DNA of 33,720 nucleotides from UBA6019 sp035535055 (GTDB lineage Bacteria; Chloroflexota; Dormibacteria; Dormibacterales; Dormibacteraceae). A model generated the notes under the pieces. The model had not been told where the DNA came from. It did not search any database and saw nothing but the letters and a program-made list of their open reading frames with translations. Within the stretch, counting starts at the first letter, position 1. The number at the start of each line of letters is the position of its first letter. Location: assembly GCA_035535055.1 (NCBI GenBank), contig DATLQT010000013.1, positions 1 through 33,720 of the forward strand, given 5' to 3'. The translations under genes and the position numbers were made by a program. Shown here one piece after another: positions 1-7,202 of the stretch.

Positions 1-83
1 TCGTAGAGGGCATGGAAACGCCGCTCCGGCGACCGCTTGGCCGCCACGTATAGCCGGCGTTGGAGTTCTCGCACGTTGTCCAT
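1..83 (-). CDS. Group II intron reverse transcriptase/maturase, N-terminus only (cut by window edge)
   Basis: The ATG at 83 on the minus strand opens a frame of 27 codons that runs off the window. It reads MDNVRELQRRLYVAAKR, then SPERRFHALY. This fits the N-terminal helix before RT motif 0 in LtrA-type group II intron proteins, which typically has a run like LQ..LY.AAK...RRFHALYD. The full protein would splice its own intron RNA (maturase) and copy it into DNA targets (reverse transcriptase). Only the N-terminus is visible, so activity and completeness cannot be judged. The location inside a segment starting with GTGCG supports the call. Confidence 0.7.
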   Translation of the reverse strand, partial: MDNVRELQRRLYVAAKRSPERRFHALY

Positions 84-625
84 CGGCTTATGCCTCTGGG
101 GGTCTTTGGGCCGGGGGCTCCCGGCCATGCCCTGGCGCTTACCTCCGCTGACGGCGTGACCAAAGTCGGGGCCATTCCCAGCTCCTGTCGGGATCTTCTC
201 CCTCGCTGGTACTACGACCCCGCCGGACTCCCGGTGCGCTCCGTCCGACTTCACCATCGGCTTATACGAACGGTCTTTGCTGACGAGGCTGCGCAGACGG
301 GTCTCTCCTGTTCTGTGATCAGACCTTGAAGGCGTGCCGCTCCCCCTACCCCGGAGGGACCCGCCGGCCCAAAGTCCCGATCTAGACCTGACGGACGTGG
401 CCTTCGCCGTGAAATGACCGGCTCGGCTCCCCCATTGTTTCTGTGTCGAGGCTGTAGGACTCGCTCCTTGCTACGGCCCGCCTTCTTGCTTCCTCCAAAA
501 AGGCTTTTGACGCACCACTCAGCCAAAGAGGTCTCCCTCTCCTGCCGGGGCCTGCTACCGGGCTCTCGGGCGATTACCCGGGCGGGATTCACACCCGCTG
601 GCCTGATCCAGCTTTCAGGACGCAC
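1..625 (-). mobile_element. Group II intron, 5' part (RNA domains plus start of its reverse transcriptase)
   Basis: Read on the minus strand, the segment opens at 625 with GTGCG, the usual group II intron 5' end, and then runs about 540 nt of structured, non-coding sequence before an open frame that begins like a group II intron reverse transcriptase. The 540 nt would be domains I-III of the ribozyme. The open frames on both strands in this stretch look like chance products of G+C-rich RNA. The rest of the enzyme and domains V/VI lie outside the window. The boundary at 625/626 is inferred from the GTGCG motif and from where the TPR gene's upstream sequence begins. The 12-nt string ccatcggcttat occurs twice (80-91 and 253-264). 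Subclass cannot be assigned from this part. Confidence 0.72.
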
Positions 626-633
626 CATTGGGC

Positions 634-639
634 TAGAGT
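634..639 (+). promoter_or_regulatory. Leaderless-type -10 box of the TPR gene
   Basis: TAGAGT lies 11 nt before the ATG at 651. It sits 8 nt from the intron boundary, so any -35 region (about 611-616) is now intron sequence. Confidence 0.45.
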
Positions 640-650
640 ACCCGCGGTTC

Positions 651-1136
651 ATGGAACTCCTGCAGCGGGCCCGGGCGCTCTACGAGAGGGGCGAGATGCA
701 CGACGCGTTGGAGGTCGCCCAGGTCGCCTGCGAGCGAAAGCCGAAGGATGCCGAGGCCTGGTGGCTGCTGGCCTGCATCTCCCGCTACACGGGCATGCCC
801 GCCGCCAGCGACGCCGCCTTCGAGCGGGCGGCCGGGCTCTCCCGCAAGCGGCCCGTCCCCAGCCGGGTGAGCGCGCAGCGGTTCCGGACGATCCTCGACG
901 CCGCCGTCGAGAAGCTCTCCGGCGACGCCCGCCGCAGGCTCGCGGGGACCGAGTTCCGGGTCGAGCCGCTACCGTCGCTGGAGGTAATCAGGTACGGCCT
1001 CTCTCCGGAAGCGCAGTCGGAGCGCCGGCGCGACCCCAAGGACGTGCTGACGCTCTTCCAGGTGAACCTCGAAAATCGGGCCGGCAACGAAGCTGAGCTG
1101 GCCAAGCTGGTGGGCAGGGCGCTCTCCAGAGCCTAG
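651..1136 (+). CDS. Small TPR-repeat protein with a degenerate zincin-like C-terminus
   Basis: The protein has 161 residues. The start at ATG 651 was chosen because the longer open frame reaches into the intron, and because the protein opens directly with a TPR-like helix pair (ELLQRARALYERGEMHDALEV, then A..ACERKPKDAEAWWLLACI). Residues 1-60 hold about one and a half tetratricopeptide repeats, a protein-interaction scaffold. The second half (FRTILDAAVEKLSGDARRRL, then a V.PLPS motif and LTLFQVNL) resembles the first part of the short metallopeptidase (MMP/zincin-like) family, but there is no HExxH. If related, it has lost its metal site. It lies 13 nt before the K+ channel gene and is probably co-transcribed. 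Function is unknown; a cytoplasmic adaptor is the simplest guess. Confidence 0.7.
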   Translation: MELLQRARALYERGEMHDALEVAQVACERKPKDAEAWWLLACISRYTGMPAASDAAFERAAGLSRKRPVPSRVSAQRFRTILDAAVEKLSGDARRRLAGTEFRVEPLPSLEVIRYGLSPEAQSERRRDPKDVLTLFQVNLENRAGNEAELAKLVGRALSRA

Positions 1137-1149
1137 GCGGGATGGGCGA

Positions 1150-1980
1150 GTGAACAGCAGAGTCGAAAATCCCTTCCTCCGCTTCCGCCTACCGGGCGTG
1201 CTGCTCGCCTTCTTCGTCCTCTTTGGCACGGCCGGCTACTCACTGGTCGAGCGCTGGAACCTCTCCGACTCCTTCTTCATGACCCTCATCACCATGTCAA
1301 CCGTCGGCTTCAGCGAGGTGCACCCGCTCGACGGCTCGGGCCGCCTTTTCACCTCGGTGCTGATCGTGGGCGGGGTCGGTACCATGCTCTATGCCTTCGG
1401 CGTCTTCGCGGAGACGCTGAGCGAGGGGCACTTCCTCGAGTTTCGGAGGGTTCGCAGGTTGAAGGCCGACGTCGACGCGCTGCGGAACCACTTCATCGTC
1501 TGCGGCTACGGCCGTATGGGCACCCAGGTCGTGAGTGAGTTCCAGTCCCTCGGCCTCCAGTTCGTCGTGATCGACAACAACCCCGAGGCGATCGAGCGGC
1601 TGCGGAGCGAGGACCGGCTCCACATCGAGGCCGACGCGGCCAACGAGGAGGCGCTCCAGGCGGCCGGCATCGAGCACGCCCGCTCTCTGATCAGCGCCGT
1701 CGACTCCGACGAGCGCAGCGTCTACATCACCCTTATCGCGCGGGCCCTCAACCCCGGGCTCTGGATCGTCGCCCGGGCTGGTCAGCCCGCCTCCATCCGG
1801 CGGCTGGAGCTGGCCGGCGCCAACCAGGCAATCTCCCCCTACCTGATGGCCGGGCACCGGATGGCCGAGATGGCAATCGACCCGACCATCGTCGACCGCA
1901 AGGCCACGCGCCCAACCGATGGGGCCAAGCCGCCGCCCGAGAAGCCCGAACATACCGCCTCGGACCGCCACTCGCGCTAG
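1150..1980 (+). CDS. Two-TM potassium channel with C-terminal TrkA-N (RCK) domain
   Basis: The protein has 276 residues. Residues 14-32 form TM1, 41-56 the pore helix and selectivity filter (STVGFSE, a variant of TVGYG), and 66-90 TM2. A cytosolic Rossmann domain follows with the nucleotide-binding GYGRMG motif at 119-124 and an acidic residue at the end of beta-2 (VVIDNNPEA). This is the MthK/Kch-like plan: a tetrameric inner-membrane K+ channel gated by ligand binding to RCK domains. The RCK-C (TrkA-C) lobe appears to be missing, and a short Pro/Lys-rich tail replaces it. The GTG at 1150 was chosen because it directly precedes the first membrane segment. A three-codon ATG frame (1142-1153) ends in a TGA that overlaps this GTG, which may aid coupling. 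Confidence 0.88.
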   Translation: MNSRVENPFLRFRLPGVLLAFFVLFGTAGYSLVERWNLSDSFFMTLITMSTVGFSEVHPLDGSGRLFTSVLIVGGVGTMLYAFGVFAETLSEGHFLEFRRVRRLKADVDALRNHFIVCGYGRMGTQVVSEFQSLGLQFVVIDNNPEAIERLRSEDRLHIEADAANEEALQAAGIEHARSLISAVDSDERSVYITLIARALNPGLWIVARAGQPASIRRLELAGANQAISPYLMAGHRMAEMAIDPTIVDRKATRPTDGAKPPPEKPEHTASDRHSR

Positions 1981-1983
1981 CCT
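1978..1983 (+). promoter_or_regulatory. Leaderless-type -10 box of the dehalogenase gene
   Basis: TAGCCT overlaps the channel stop codon and lies 8 nt before the TTG at 1992. Confidence 0.4.
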
Positions 1984-1991
1984 TCATTTCA

Positions 1992-2888
1992 TTGACTCGC
2001 GTGGACGTCTACCGCACTCCTGACGAGCGTTTCGAGAACCTGCCCGGCTACCCCTTCGAGCCGCACTACTCGGAGATCGACGGGATGCGGATGCACTACG
2101 TCGACGAGGGCCACGGCGACCCCATCCTGCTGCTCCACGGCGAGCCCGACTGGTCCTACCTGTACCGCAAGATGATCCCTCAGCTGGCGACCGCCTTCCG
2201 AGTCATCGCCCCCGACTACTTCGGCTTCGGGAAGTCGGACAAGCCTTCCGAGATCGGCTGGTACACGTACCAGCGACACACCGACTCGATCAAGGATCTG
2301 ATCACCAGCCTCGACCTCCACGGCATCACGGTGGTGGTCCAGGACTGGGGCGGCCCGATCGGGCTCCGCGTCGCAACCGAGATGTCCGAGCGCTTCGCCC
2401 GCCTCGTCGTCCTCAACACCGGCCTGATGTCGCCGGGCGAGGATTGGCCGAGCGAGGGCTTCATGAACTGGCGCAACTTCGCCGAGCGCGTCGGCCTGGA
2501 GATGCCGGTCGGCAAGGTGATGCAGTCGAGTTGCACGACCCAGCTGGACGCGGCGACCCTGGCCGCCTATGACGCGCCCTTCCCGACCCGCGAGTCGAAG
2601 GCCGGCGTAGCCGCCTTCCCGCTCCTGGTGCCGATTCGCGAGGGCGACGCGGGCGCCGCCGAGATGGTGCGCGTGAAGGAGTTCCTGGCGAGCTGGGACG
2701 TGCCCGCGATCGTCATCTTCAGCGACGGCGACCCCGTCTTCCGACCCGATGTGGGGCACCGGTTCGCCAAGCTGCTGCCGGGCGCCCACGATCGCGCCGA
2801 GATCATCGAGAGCGCCTCCCACATGCTGCAGGAGGACAAGGGCGAGGAGATCGCCTCCCGCATCCTCGAATGGGTGGGAGCCAAGTAG
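1992..2888 (+). CDS. Haloalkane dehalogenase-like alpha/beta hydrolase (HLD-I type)
   Basis: The protein has 298 residues, the normal length for the family. The alpha/beta-hydrolase core shows the oxyanion-hole motif HGEPDW (49-54), the nucleophile elbow VVQDWGGPIG with Asp118 followed by the halide-binding Trp119, the acid in FSDGDPVF (Asp247) and the base His277 in SASHMLQED. An Asp nucleophile with HGEPxW is the signature of haloalkane dehalogenases, which hydrolyse carbon-halogen bonds to alcohol and halide. The order Asp-Asp-His with the acid after the cap fits subfamily I (DhlA-like). The TTG at 1992 is preferred because it sits 8 nt after a -10 box; a GTG at 2001 is the alternative. 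Natural substrate is unknown; the protein is cytosolic and has no signal peptide. An epoxide hydrolase is less likely because of Trp119. Confidence 0.86.
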   Translation: MTRVDVYRTPDERFENLPGYPFEPHYSEIDGMRMHYVDEGHGDPILLLHGEPDWSYLYRKMIPQLATAFRVIAPDYFGFGKSDKPSEIGWYTYQRHTDSIKDLITSLDLHGITVVVQDWGGPIGLRVATEMSERFARLVVLNTGLMSPGEDWPSEGFMNWRNFAERVGLEMPVGKVMQSSCTTQLDAATLAAYDAPFPTRESKAGVAAFPLLVPIREGDAGAAEMVRVKEFLASWDVPAIVIFSDGDPVFRPDVGHRFAKLLPGAHDRAEIIESASHMLQEDKGEEIASRILEWVGAK

Positions 2889-2893
2889 ACAGC

Positions 2894-2899
2894 TAACCT
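2894..2899 (+). promoter_or_regulatory. Leaderless-type -10 box of the CDF gene
   Basis: TAACCT lies 9 nt before the ATG at 2909, with no Shine-Dalgarno between. Confidence 0.45.
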
Positions 2900-2908
2900 C
2901 TCCCGGCG

Positions 2909-4282
2909 ATGGACGAGAGCCGGCGGGCGCAACGGGTGGCACTCGGGTCGCTCCTGGTGGGAGCCCTGATCTGCCTCGGCAAGCTGGTGGTCGGGATCCT
3001 TACCGGCAGCCTCGGCATGCTGAGCGAGGCCGCCCACTCCGGCTTCGACGTGGTCGCGTCGGGGTTCGCCCTGGTCGCGGTGCGGGCGGCGCGCCGGCCG
3101 GCCGATGCCGACCACCTCTACGGCCACGGACGGGCGGAGAACCTGGCCGCCTACACCGAGGGCCTGGTCCTGCTGGCCACCGCGGGTGGAATCGCGGTGG
3201 AGGCGGTCCGGCGGCTCCTCGGCCACCCCAGCACCGTCAACGCCGCTAGCTACGCGATCGCGCTGCTGCTGGCAGCGATGGTCGTCGAGGGGATCCGGGC
3301 GGTGGTGCTCCGCGCAGCCGGCCGCGCAGCGGGGAGCGACGCGCTCGCCGCCGACGCCCAGAACCGGGTGGCGGACGTCCTCGCGTCGCTGGGTGTCGTC
3401 GCGGGCCTGGTCGGGGTCCGCTACGGCTACTGGTGGGCCGACGCGGTGGCCGCTCTGGTGGTGGCGGGTCTGGTCGCGGTGGCGGCGGTGCGGATCCTGC
3501 GCCAGGCCGGCGACGAGCTGATGGACCGGGCGCCGGCCGGAGCGGAGGCCGGCCTGCGACACGTCATCGGCGGGGTGAGCGGGGTGAAGGAGGTGCGGTC
3601 GGTCCGCGTCCGCCGCGCCGGTGGCCGCCTGATCGGAGACGCGCGCGTTGCGGCCCGGAGGACGCTTTCGGTGGAGGCCGCCCAGGGACTGACCGGCCGC
3701 ATCCAGGCGGCGGCCGAGCGCGAGCTGCCCGGGATGGACCTGGTGCTGGTGGTCGAGGGGCAGATGGACGAGGCCAACATGGTCGAACGGATCCACGCGG
3801 CCGCCACCCGGCTCGGGGACTTCCGCGACATCCACAACGTGACCGTCGAACAGGAGGACGACGGGTCGCTCCACCTGACACTCCACGCCAAGCTGCCGAG
3901 CCAGCTGCCGCTCGATCAAGCCGAGCACCTCTCGGCCGAGCTGGAGGCCGCCCTGCGCACCGAGCTGCCGGAGGCCAGCCGGGTCGACATCCACCTCGAG
4001 CCGCTGGAGCCGGACGTGGTCGCCGGGAAGGATGTCACCGCCAGCCGGGTCGAGCTCGCCCAGCGGATCCGCCTGGTCGCCGCGTCGCAGGCGGACGTCC
4101 TGCGCTGCCGGGACGTCGAGCTGAGCTCCAGGGATGGGCGCATCACGGCCCATGTCGTGGTCGAGATGGCCCCCGCCGTGTCGCTGGAGCGGGCGCACCT
4201 GGTGGAGGACGAGCTCGAGCGTCAGATCCTGCTGGAGGAGCCGGAGCTGGAGGACGTGGTAACCCGGGCGACCGCCGGCTAG
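2909..4282 (+). CDS. Cation diffusion facilitator (CDF) metal transporter with three C-terminal dimerisation-like domains
   Basis: The protein has 457 residues, longer than the usual 290-320. Residues 1-205 form six membrane helices that exchange divalent metal for protons. TM2 carries His43-x3-Asp47 (SEAAHSGFDVVAS), and the DHLYGHGRAE loop (68-77) matches the family zinc site. In TM5 the usual HxxxD is Asn152-x3-Asp156 (ADAQNRVAD), so one metal ligand is replaced. After TM6 come about 250 residues that parse into three beta-alpha-beta units of about 75-80 residues (roughly 212-285, 295-370 and 378-450), each like the ferredoxin-like CDF dimerisation domain. Normally there is one. The stop codon shares CTAG with the convergent LysE gene. 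Metal specificity is unknown. Confidence 0.85.
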   Translation: MDESRRAQRVALGSLLVGALICLGKLVVGILTGSLGMLSEAAHSGFDVVASGFALVAVRAARRPADADHLYGHGRAENLAAYTEGLVLLATAGGIAVEAVRRLLGHPSTVNAASYAIALLLAAMVVEGIRAVVLRAAGRAAGSDALAADAQNRVADVLASLGVVAGLVGVRYGYWWADAVAALVVAGLVAVAAVRILRQAGDELMDRAPAGAEAGLRHVIGGVSGVKEVRSVRVRRAGGRLIGDARVAARRTLSVEAAQGLTGRIQAAAERELPGMDLVLVVEGQMDEANMVERIHAAATRLGDFRDIHNVTVEQEDDGSLHLTLHAKLPSQLPLDQAEHLSAELEAALRTELPEASRVDIHLEPLEPDVVAGKDVTASRVELAQRIRLVAASQADVLRCRDVELSSRDGRITAHVVVEMAPAVSLERAHLVEDELERQILLEEPELEDVVTRATAG

Positions 4283-4899
4283 CGTTCGAGCGCGAGGCGG
4301 ACGCCGAGGCCGATCAGCACCGTCCCTGTCAGCCGCTCCATCCAGCGCCGAACCCGTGGCGCGGTTATCCAGTCGCGGACCCTCACCACCAGGAGCCCGT
4401 AGACGTTCATCCAGGACCAGCCGATGAGCGCGAAGACGGCGCCCAGGAGCACCAGCTGGCCGAGCAGCGGCCGGCCGGGTTCGGTGAACTGGGGCAGGAA
4501 GGTGACGAAGAAGACCCCCAGCTTGGGATTGCTGCCGGCGCTGATGAAGCCCTGGCGCAGGATCGAGCCGGCCGGGGCCGCCGGCGGCGCACCGGCGAGG
4601 AGGTCGCCCGGCAGCCGGCGGCTGTCCAGCCAGGCCCTGATCCCGAGGTAGGCGAGGTAGCCGCCGCCGGCCAGCTTGAGCACCTCGAAGAGGGTGGCCG
4701 AGGCCCGAAGCAGCGCCGCCAGGCCGACCGCGCCGGCGGTCACCCAGAGCGCCAGGGCGAGGGCGATGCCGGTGGTGGTGAGGATCACCCCCCGCGGGCC
4801 GTGGGCAAGGGCGTTGCGGGTCACCAGAGCCATGTCCGGCCCGGGCGTCACGGCCAGCAGCAGCGAGATCCCGATGAACGCCCAGAAGAGCGAACCCAC
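4279..4899 (-). CDS. LysE/RhtB-family amino-acid exporter
   Basis: With the GTG start at 4899 the protein has 206 residues, the standard length for the family. The N-terminus (GSLFWAFIGISLLLAVTPGPDM) carries the family motif TPGPDMALVTRNAL, followed by about five more hydrophobic segments (55-75, 77-92, 122-143, 155-175, 187-205). The central NPKLGVFFVTFLPQF motif is also typical. Members export lysine, threonine, homoserine or related small molecules by proton antiport. A longer frame starting at 4944 would put a Cys-rich leader across the upstream hairpin, so it was rejected; GTG 4899 sits 10 nt after a TAGCTT box. The gene is convergent with the CDF gene and overlaps it by 4 nt. Confidence 0.86.
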   Translation of the reverse strand: MGSLFWAFIGISLLLAVTPGPDMALVTRNALAHGPRGVILTTTGIALALALWVTAGAVGLAALLRASATLFEVLKLAGGGYLAYLGIRAWLDSRRLPGDLLAGAPPAAPAGSILRQGFISAGSNPKLGVFFVTFLPQFTEPGRPLLGQLVLLGAVFALIGWSWMNVYGLLVVRVRDWITAPRVRRWMERLTGTVLIGLGVRLALER

Positions 4900-4909
4900 G
4901 GCCGCGCTC

Positions 4910-4915
4910 AAGCTA
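4910..4915 (-). promoter_or_regulatory. Leaderless-type -10 box of the LysE gene
   Basis: On the minus strand TAGCTT lies 10 nt before the GTG at 4899, immediately downstream of the terminator hairpin. Confidence 0.45.
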
Positions 4916-4918
4916 ACA

Positions 4919-4956
4919 GAGCAAAAGCAGGAGCCGGGCCACACTGGCCCGGCTCC
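4919..4956 (-). terminator. Intrinsic terminator after the basic-tailed protein gene
   Basis: A perfect 12-bp inverted repeat (4930-4941 and 4945-4956, loop cac) is followed on the minus strand by a T-rich run (tgcttttgctct). It separates the 4986-5549 gene from LysE. Confidence 0.8.
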
Positions 4957-4985
4957 GATGGAGGTGGATGGTCTGCTACTCGCCG

Positions 4986-5549
4986 CTACGCACTCTTGCG
5001 CTCGGTGCGCCGAGCTCCGGCGGCGCTCCGCCGGACCCGGCTACGAGTGCTCTTCGCCGTGGTGGCAGCGGTGCGCCGCGCGCTCCGGGCGGCGTTGCCG
5101 ACGGGCCGGACCTGGCGGGCGTGACTGCTGGGCGTTCGCGCCGGCGGCTGAGTGGCCCGCTCGAGACGGGTCACGGTGCTGAGGACCGCCTCCAGGCCGC
5201 GGTTGGCGACCTGCAGGGTCCGGTAGGCGAATTGGCCGACCAGGTCCTTGCGGCGCGCCCGGCTCTTGATCGCGTGGATCCCAGCCAGGGCGACCTTCTC
5301 GGGCATCATCGCCTCAACCTTCTCGCCGGTCTCCTCGACGAAAGCCGCAACCTCACGGGTCAGCCGCCGGTTGGCCTGCGCGCCACGGCGCTCGATCTTG
5401 TGCGCCTCGCGGACCGGGTGATTGACCACGCGGGCCAAATTGTCGGCCATGGTGACGGCGGCCCCGGCCACAAGGTGGGCGCCCATCACGGTGTCCTCGA
5501 GGACCTCATCGATCCTTTCTTTGGTCGTGCCCTTGAAGTCGGTGGCCAT
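4986..5549 (-). CDS. Helical protein with a long basic Ala/Arg/Ser/Thr tail (phasin- or histone-tail-like)
   Basis: The protein has 187 residues and I do not recognise a named family with confidence. Residues 1-130 are predicted amphipathic helices without membrane segments or cysteines (ERIDEVLEDTVMGAHLVAGA, then KIERRGAQANRRLTREVAAF). From about 131 the tail is low-complexity, rich in Arg, Ala, Thr and Ser, and strongly basic, as in phasin- or H1-like nucleoid proteins. The ATG at 5549 was chosen because GAGGGGG (5558-5564) lies 8 nt upstream, one of the few clear Shine-Dalgarno sites here. The gene has its own promoter (CATAAT) and a strong terminator, so it is monocistronic and perhaps well expressed. 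A PHA granule or DNA-coating role is only inference. Confidence 0.65.
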   Translation of the reverse strand: MATDFKGTTKERIDEVLEDTVMGAHLVAGAAVTMADNLARVVNHPVREAHKIERRGAQANRRLTREVAAFVEETGEKVEAMMPEKVALAGIHAIKSRARRKDLVGQFAYRTLQVANRGLEAVLSTVTRLERATQPPARTPSSHARQVRPVGNAARSARRTAATTAKSTRSRVRRSAAGARRTERKSA

Positions 5550-5594
5550 GTTGCCAACCCCCTCTTTCAACTCAGTTCTGTCTGTTTCCAGACC

Positions 5595-5623
5595 ATTATG
5601 ACACAGTGCGCCATAGCGCGTCA
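5595..5623 (-). promoter_or_regulatory. Promoter of the 4986-5549 gene with an embedded dyad
   Basis: On the minus strand TGACGC (5623-5618) and CATAAT (5600-5595) are spaced 17 bp. The spacer holds a dyad, GCGC-tatg-GCGC, which could be an operator. A leader of about 40 nt carries a Shine-Dalgarno. Confidence 0.5.
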
Positions 5624-5629
5624 CACGGC

Positions 5630-6196
5630 CTAGACGGGTATCCCCCAAAGCGCATACCAGCGTTCGAGGGTCGACTCGACGGGAAGCTCCTCCTTGGCCA
5701 GCGCGGCCAGGCGGAGTTCCTCGGCGTTGTCGCGGAGGTGGTTGCCAGTCGGGACGAAGGGGTAGTAGGCGCCGGTCTTGTAGCTGTAGATCCAGTACTC
5801 CGGCCGACCGTCCCGCTCGAAGCGGAAGGCGACTGCCAGCAGGAGGTCACCGAGGCCCTCCTCGAGAAGGGAGGTGGCAGCGCTGTGGATGGCGGCAATG
5901 GCGTCCTGGAAGTCGGCTCCGGCAAGGATCAGCCAGTCGAAGCCGAGGTCGTCGGTCTTGTCTTCGACCGCGAGCCCATCGCCTTCGCCCTGGAGCTTCA
6001 GGAGGCCGAGCATGTCCTGCTTCAACTGGTCGAAGCGGCCCGGCGGGAGCCGCTTGAAGACGATGCCCGCCCGCCCGGCCGGGGTGATGCCGGCCGCGGC
6101 CTGGAGGCCGACGGCGGCGGTGCTCATGGCGAAGAGCCTGTCCTCGTTGGACTTGGGTAGCGAGGTGCGGCCGAAGAGGCTGTCGAGGAAGCCCAA
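5630..6196 (-). CDS. pspAB: PspA-associated protein PspAB
   Basis: The protein has 188 residues. The N-terminus MGFLDSLFGR, the central GFDWLIL and the C-terminal block YKTGAYYPFVPTGNHLRDNA, ending in RWYALWGIPV, match the PspAB family of actinobacteria-like genomes, which sits next to htpX. It is a soluble protein linked to the phage-shock/envelope stress response; its biochemical role is not established. Translation starts at TTG 6196, four bases after the htpX stop, so the two form an operon. Length and both ends are complete. Confidence 0.82.
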   Translation of the reverse strand: MGFLDSLFGRTSLPKSNEDRLFAMSTAAVGLQAAAGITPAGRAGIVFKRLPPGRFDQLKQDMLGLLKLQGEGDGLAVEDKTDDLGFDWLILAGADFQDAIAAIHSAATSLLEEGLGDLLLAVAFRFERDGRPEYWIYSYKTGAYYPFVPTGNHLRDNAEELRLAALAKEELPVESTLERWYALWGIPV

Positions 6197-6200
6197 CTCT

Positions 6201-7100
6201 TCAGTGGGCGAGGGCCGCTTCCATCTCCTGCAGTTTGGCGAGCCGGTGCTCGAGCGAGGGATGGGTCGAGAAGATCTCTGAGATCGAGCCCCTGCTGATG
6301 GCCGGGAAGATCATCAGGGTGTTGCCGGCCTCCACCTGGCGCAGGTCCTGGTCGGGGATCCGCTGCATCCTGCCGCTGATCTTGACCAGCGCCGAGGCCA
6401 GCTGCGACGGCTGTCCGGTGATGATCGCCGAGCCCCGGTCGGCCGAGTATTCGCGGTAGCGGCTCAAGGTCCGGATGAGGACGAAGCTGATCGCCCAGAC
6501 GACGATCGAGACCAGGAAGATGAGCATGAACGAGCTCCCGTTGTCCCGGTTGTCCCGCCGGCCGTAACCGCCGTACATCCCGCCCCACATCCCCGACTGG
6601 ACGATGAAGGAGGCGACGGTCGCGAAAAAGCTCGCCATCGCCATCACGCGCATGTCGCGGTGGATCACGTGGCTCATCTCGTGGGCGAGCACCGCCTCCA
6701 TCTCCTCCGGGGTGAGCATGCCGAGGATGCCCGTCGTCACCGCGACCAGCGAGTGATCGGGGTTGCGGCCGGTCGCCATCGCGTTGGGCACCGGGCTGTC
6801 GATGAGGGCGACCTTGGGCTTGGGTAGGCCCGTCATCGCCGCCAGCCGGCTGACCATGTCGTGAAGCTGTGGCGCCTGCTGCTCGGTGACCTCCTGGGCC
6901 CCCAGCGAAAGCAGGATCAGCTTGTCCGACCAGTAGTACTGGGCGACCGCCAGCGCCAAGGCGACCACGACGATGAGGCCGAAGTTGACGCCGAAGTAGT
7001 AAAGGGCGCCCATGAAGAGGAGGTACACGCAGGCGAGCAGGAAGAGCGTGATGACCATCCGGACGTTCAGTCCCCAGTCGGTGCCGATTCTCTTGACCAT
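6201..7100 (-). CDS. htpX: Membrane zinc metalloprotease HtpX
   Basis: The protein has 299 residues. Two N-terminal membrane helices (12-32 and 38-55) precede an M48 peptidase domain with zinc ligands His140-Glu-x2-His144 (AHEMSH) and Glu217 (YREYSAD); two more hydrophobic stretches lie between (155-172 and 190-210). HtpX degrades misfolded membrane proteins at the cytoplasmic face. The ATG at 7100 lies 8 nt after a TATAGA box, and pspAB follows with a 4-nt gap. A glycine-rich MWGGMYGGYGRRDNRDNG loop near 171-188 is an unusual insert. All catalytic residues are present. Confidence 0.95.
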   Translation of the reverse strand: MVKRIGTDWGLNVRMVITLFLLACVYLLFMGALYYFGVNFGLIVVVALALAVAQYYWSDKLILLSLGAQEVTEQQAPQLHDMVSRLAAMTGLPKPKVALIDSPVPNAMATGRNPDHSLVAVTTGILGMLTPEEMEAVLAHEMSHVIHRDMRVMAMASFFATVASFIVQSGMWGGMYGGYGRRDNRDNGSSFMLIFLVSIVVWAISFVLIRTLSRYREYSADRGSAIITGQPSQLASALVKISGRMQRIPDQDLRQVEAGNTLMIFPAISRGSISEIFSTHPSLEHRLAKLQEMEAALAH

Positions 7101-7108
7101 TTCGGACT

Positions 7109-7114
7109 TCTATA
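7109..7114 (-). promoter_or_regulatory. Leaderless-type -10 box of htpX-pspAB
   Basis: On the minus strand TATAGA lies 8 nt before the htpX ATG. The -35 position falls in the T-run of the upstream terminator. Confidence 0.5.
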
Positions 7115-7133
7115 CCCATCGTACGGTCGGCCC

Positions 7134-7169
7134 AAAAGAAAACGGGGGGAAGCACTCCGCTCCCACCCC
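7134..7169 (-). terminator. Intrinsic terminator after the CAP-domain gene
   Basis: On the minus strand GGGGTGGGAGC pairs with GCTTCCCCCC, followed by GTTTTCTTTT. It separates the CAP gene from htpX. Confidence 0.75.
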
Positions 7170-7202
7170 GCTCCTCGGCTGCTCGGCGCCGGCTTCCTGG
7201 GC

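Noticed and set aside
251..652. 133-residue minus-strand open frame and a 240-residue plus-strand frame starting at 414
   Set aside because: They lie in the ribozyme part of the group II intron, have no domain pattern, and the plus frame only becomes protein-like at ATG 651.
2567..4198. 543-residue minus-strand open frame
   Set aside because: Antisense shadow of the CDF and dehalogenase genes; His/Pro/Arg-rich composition typical of G+C-rich shadow frames.
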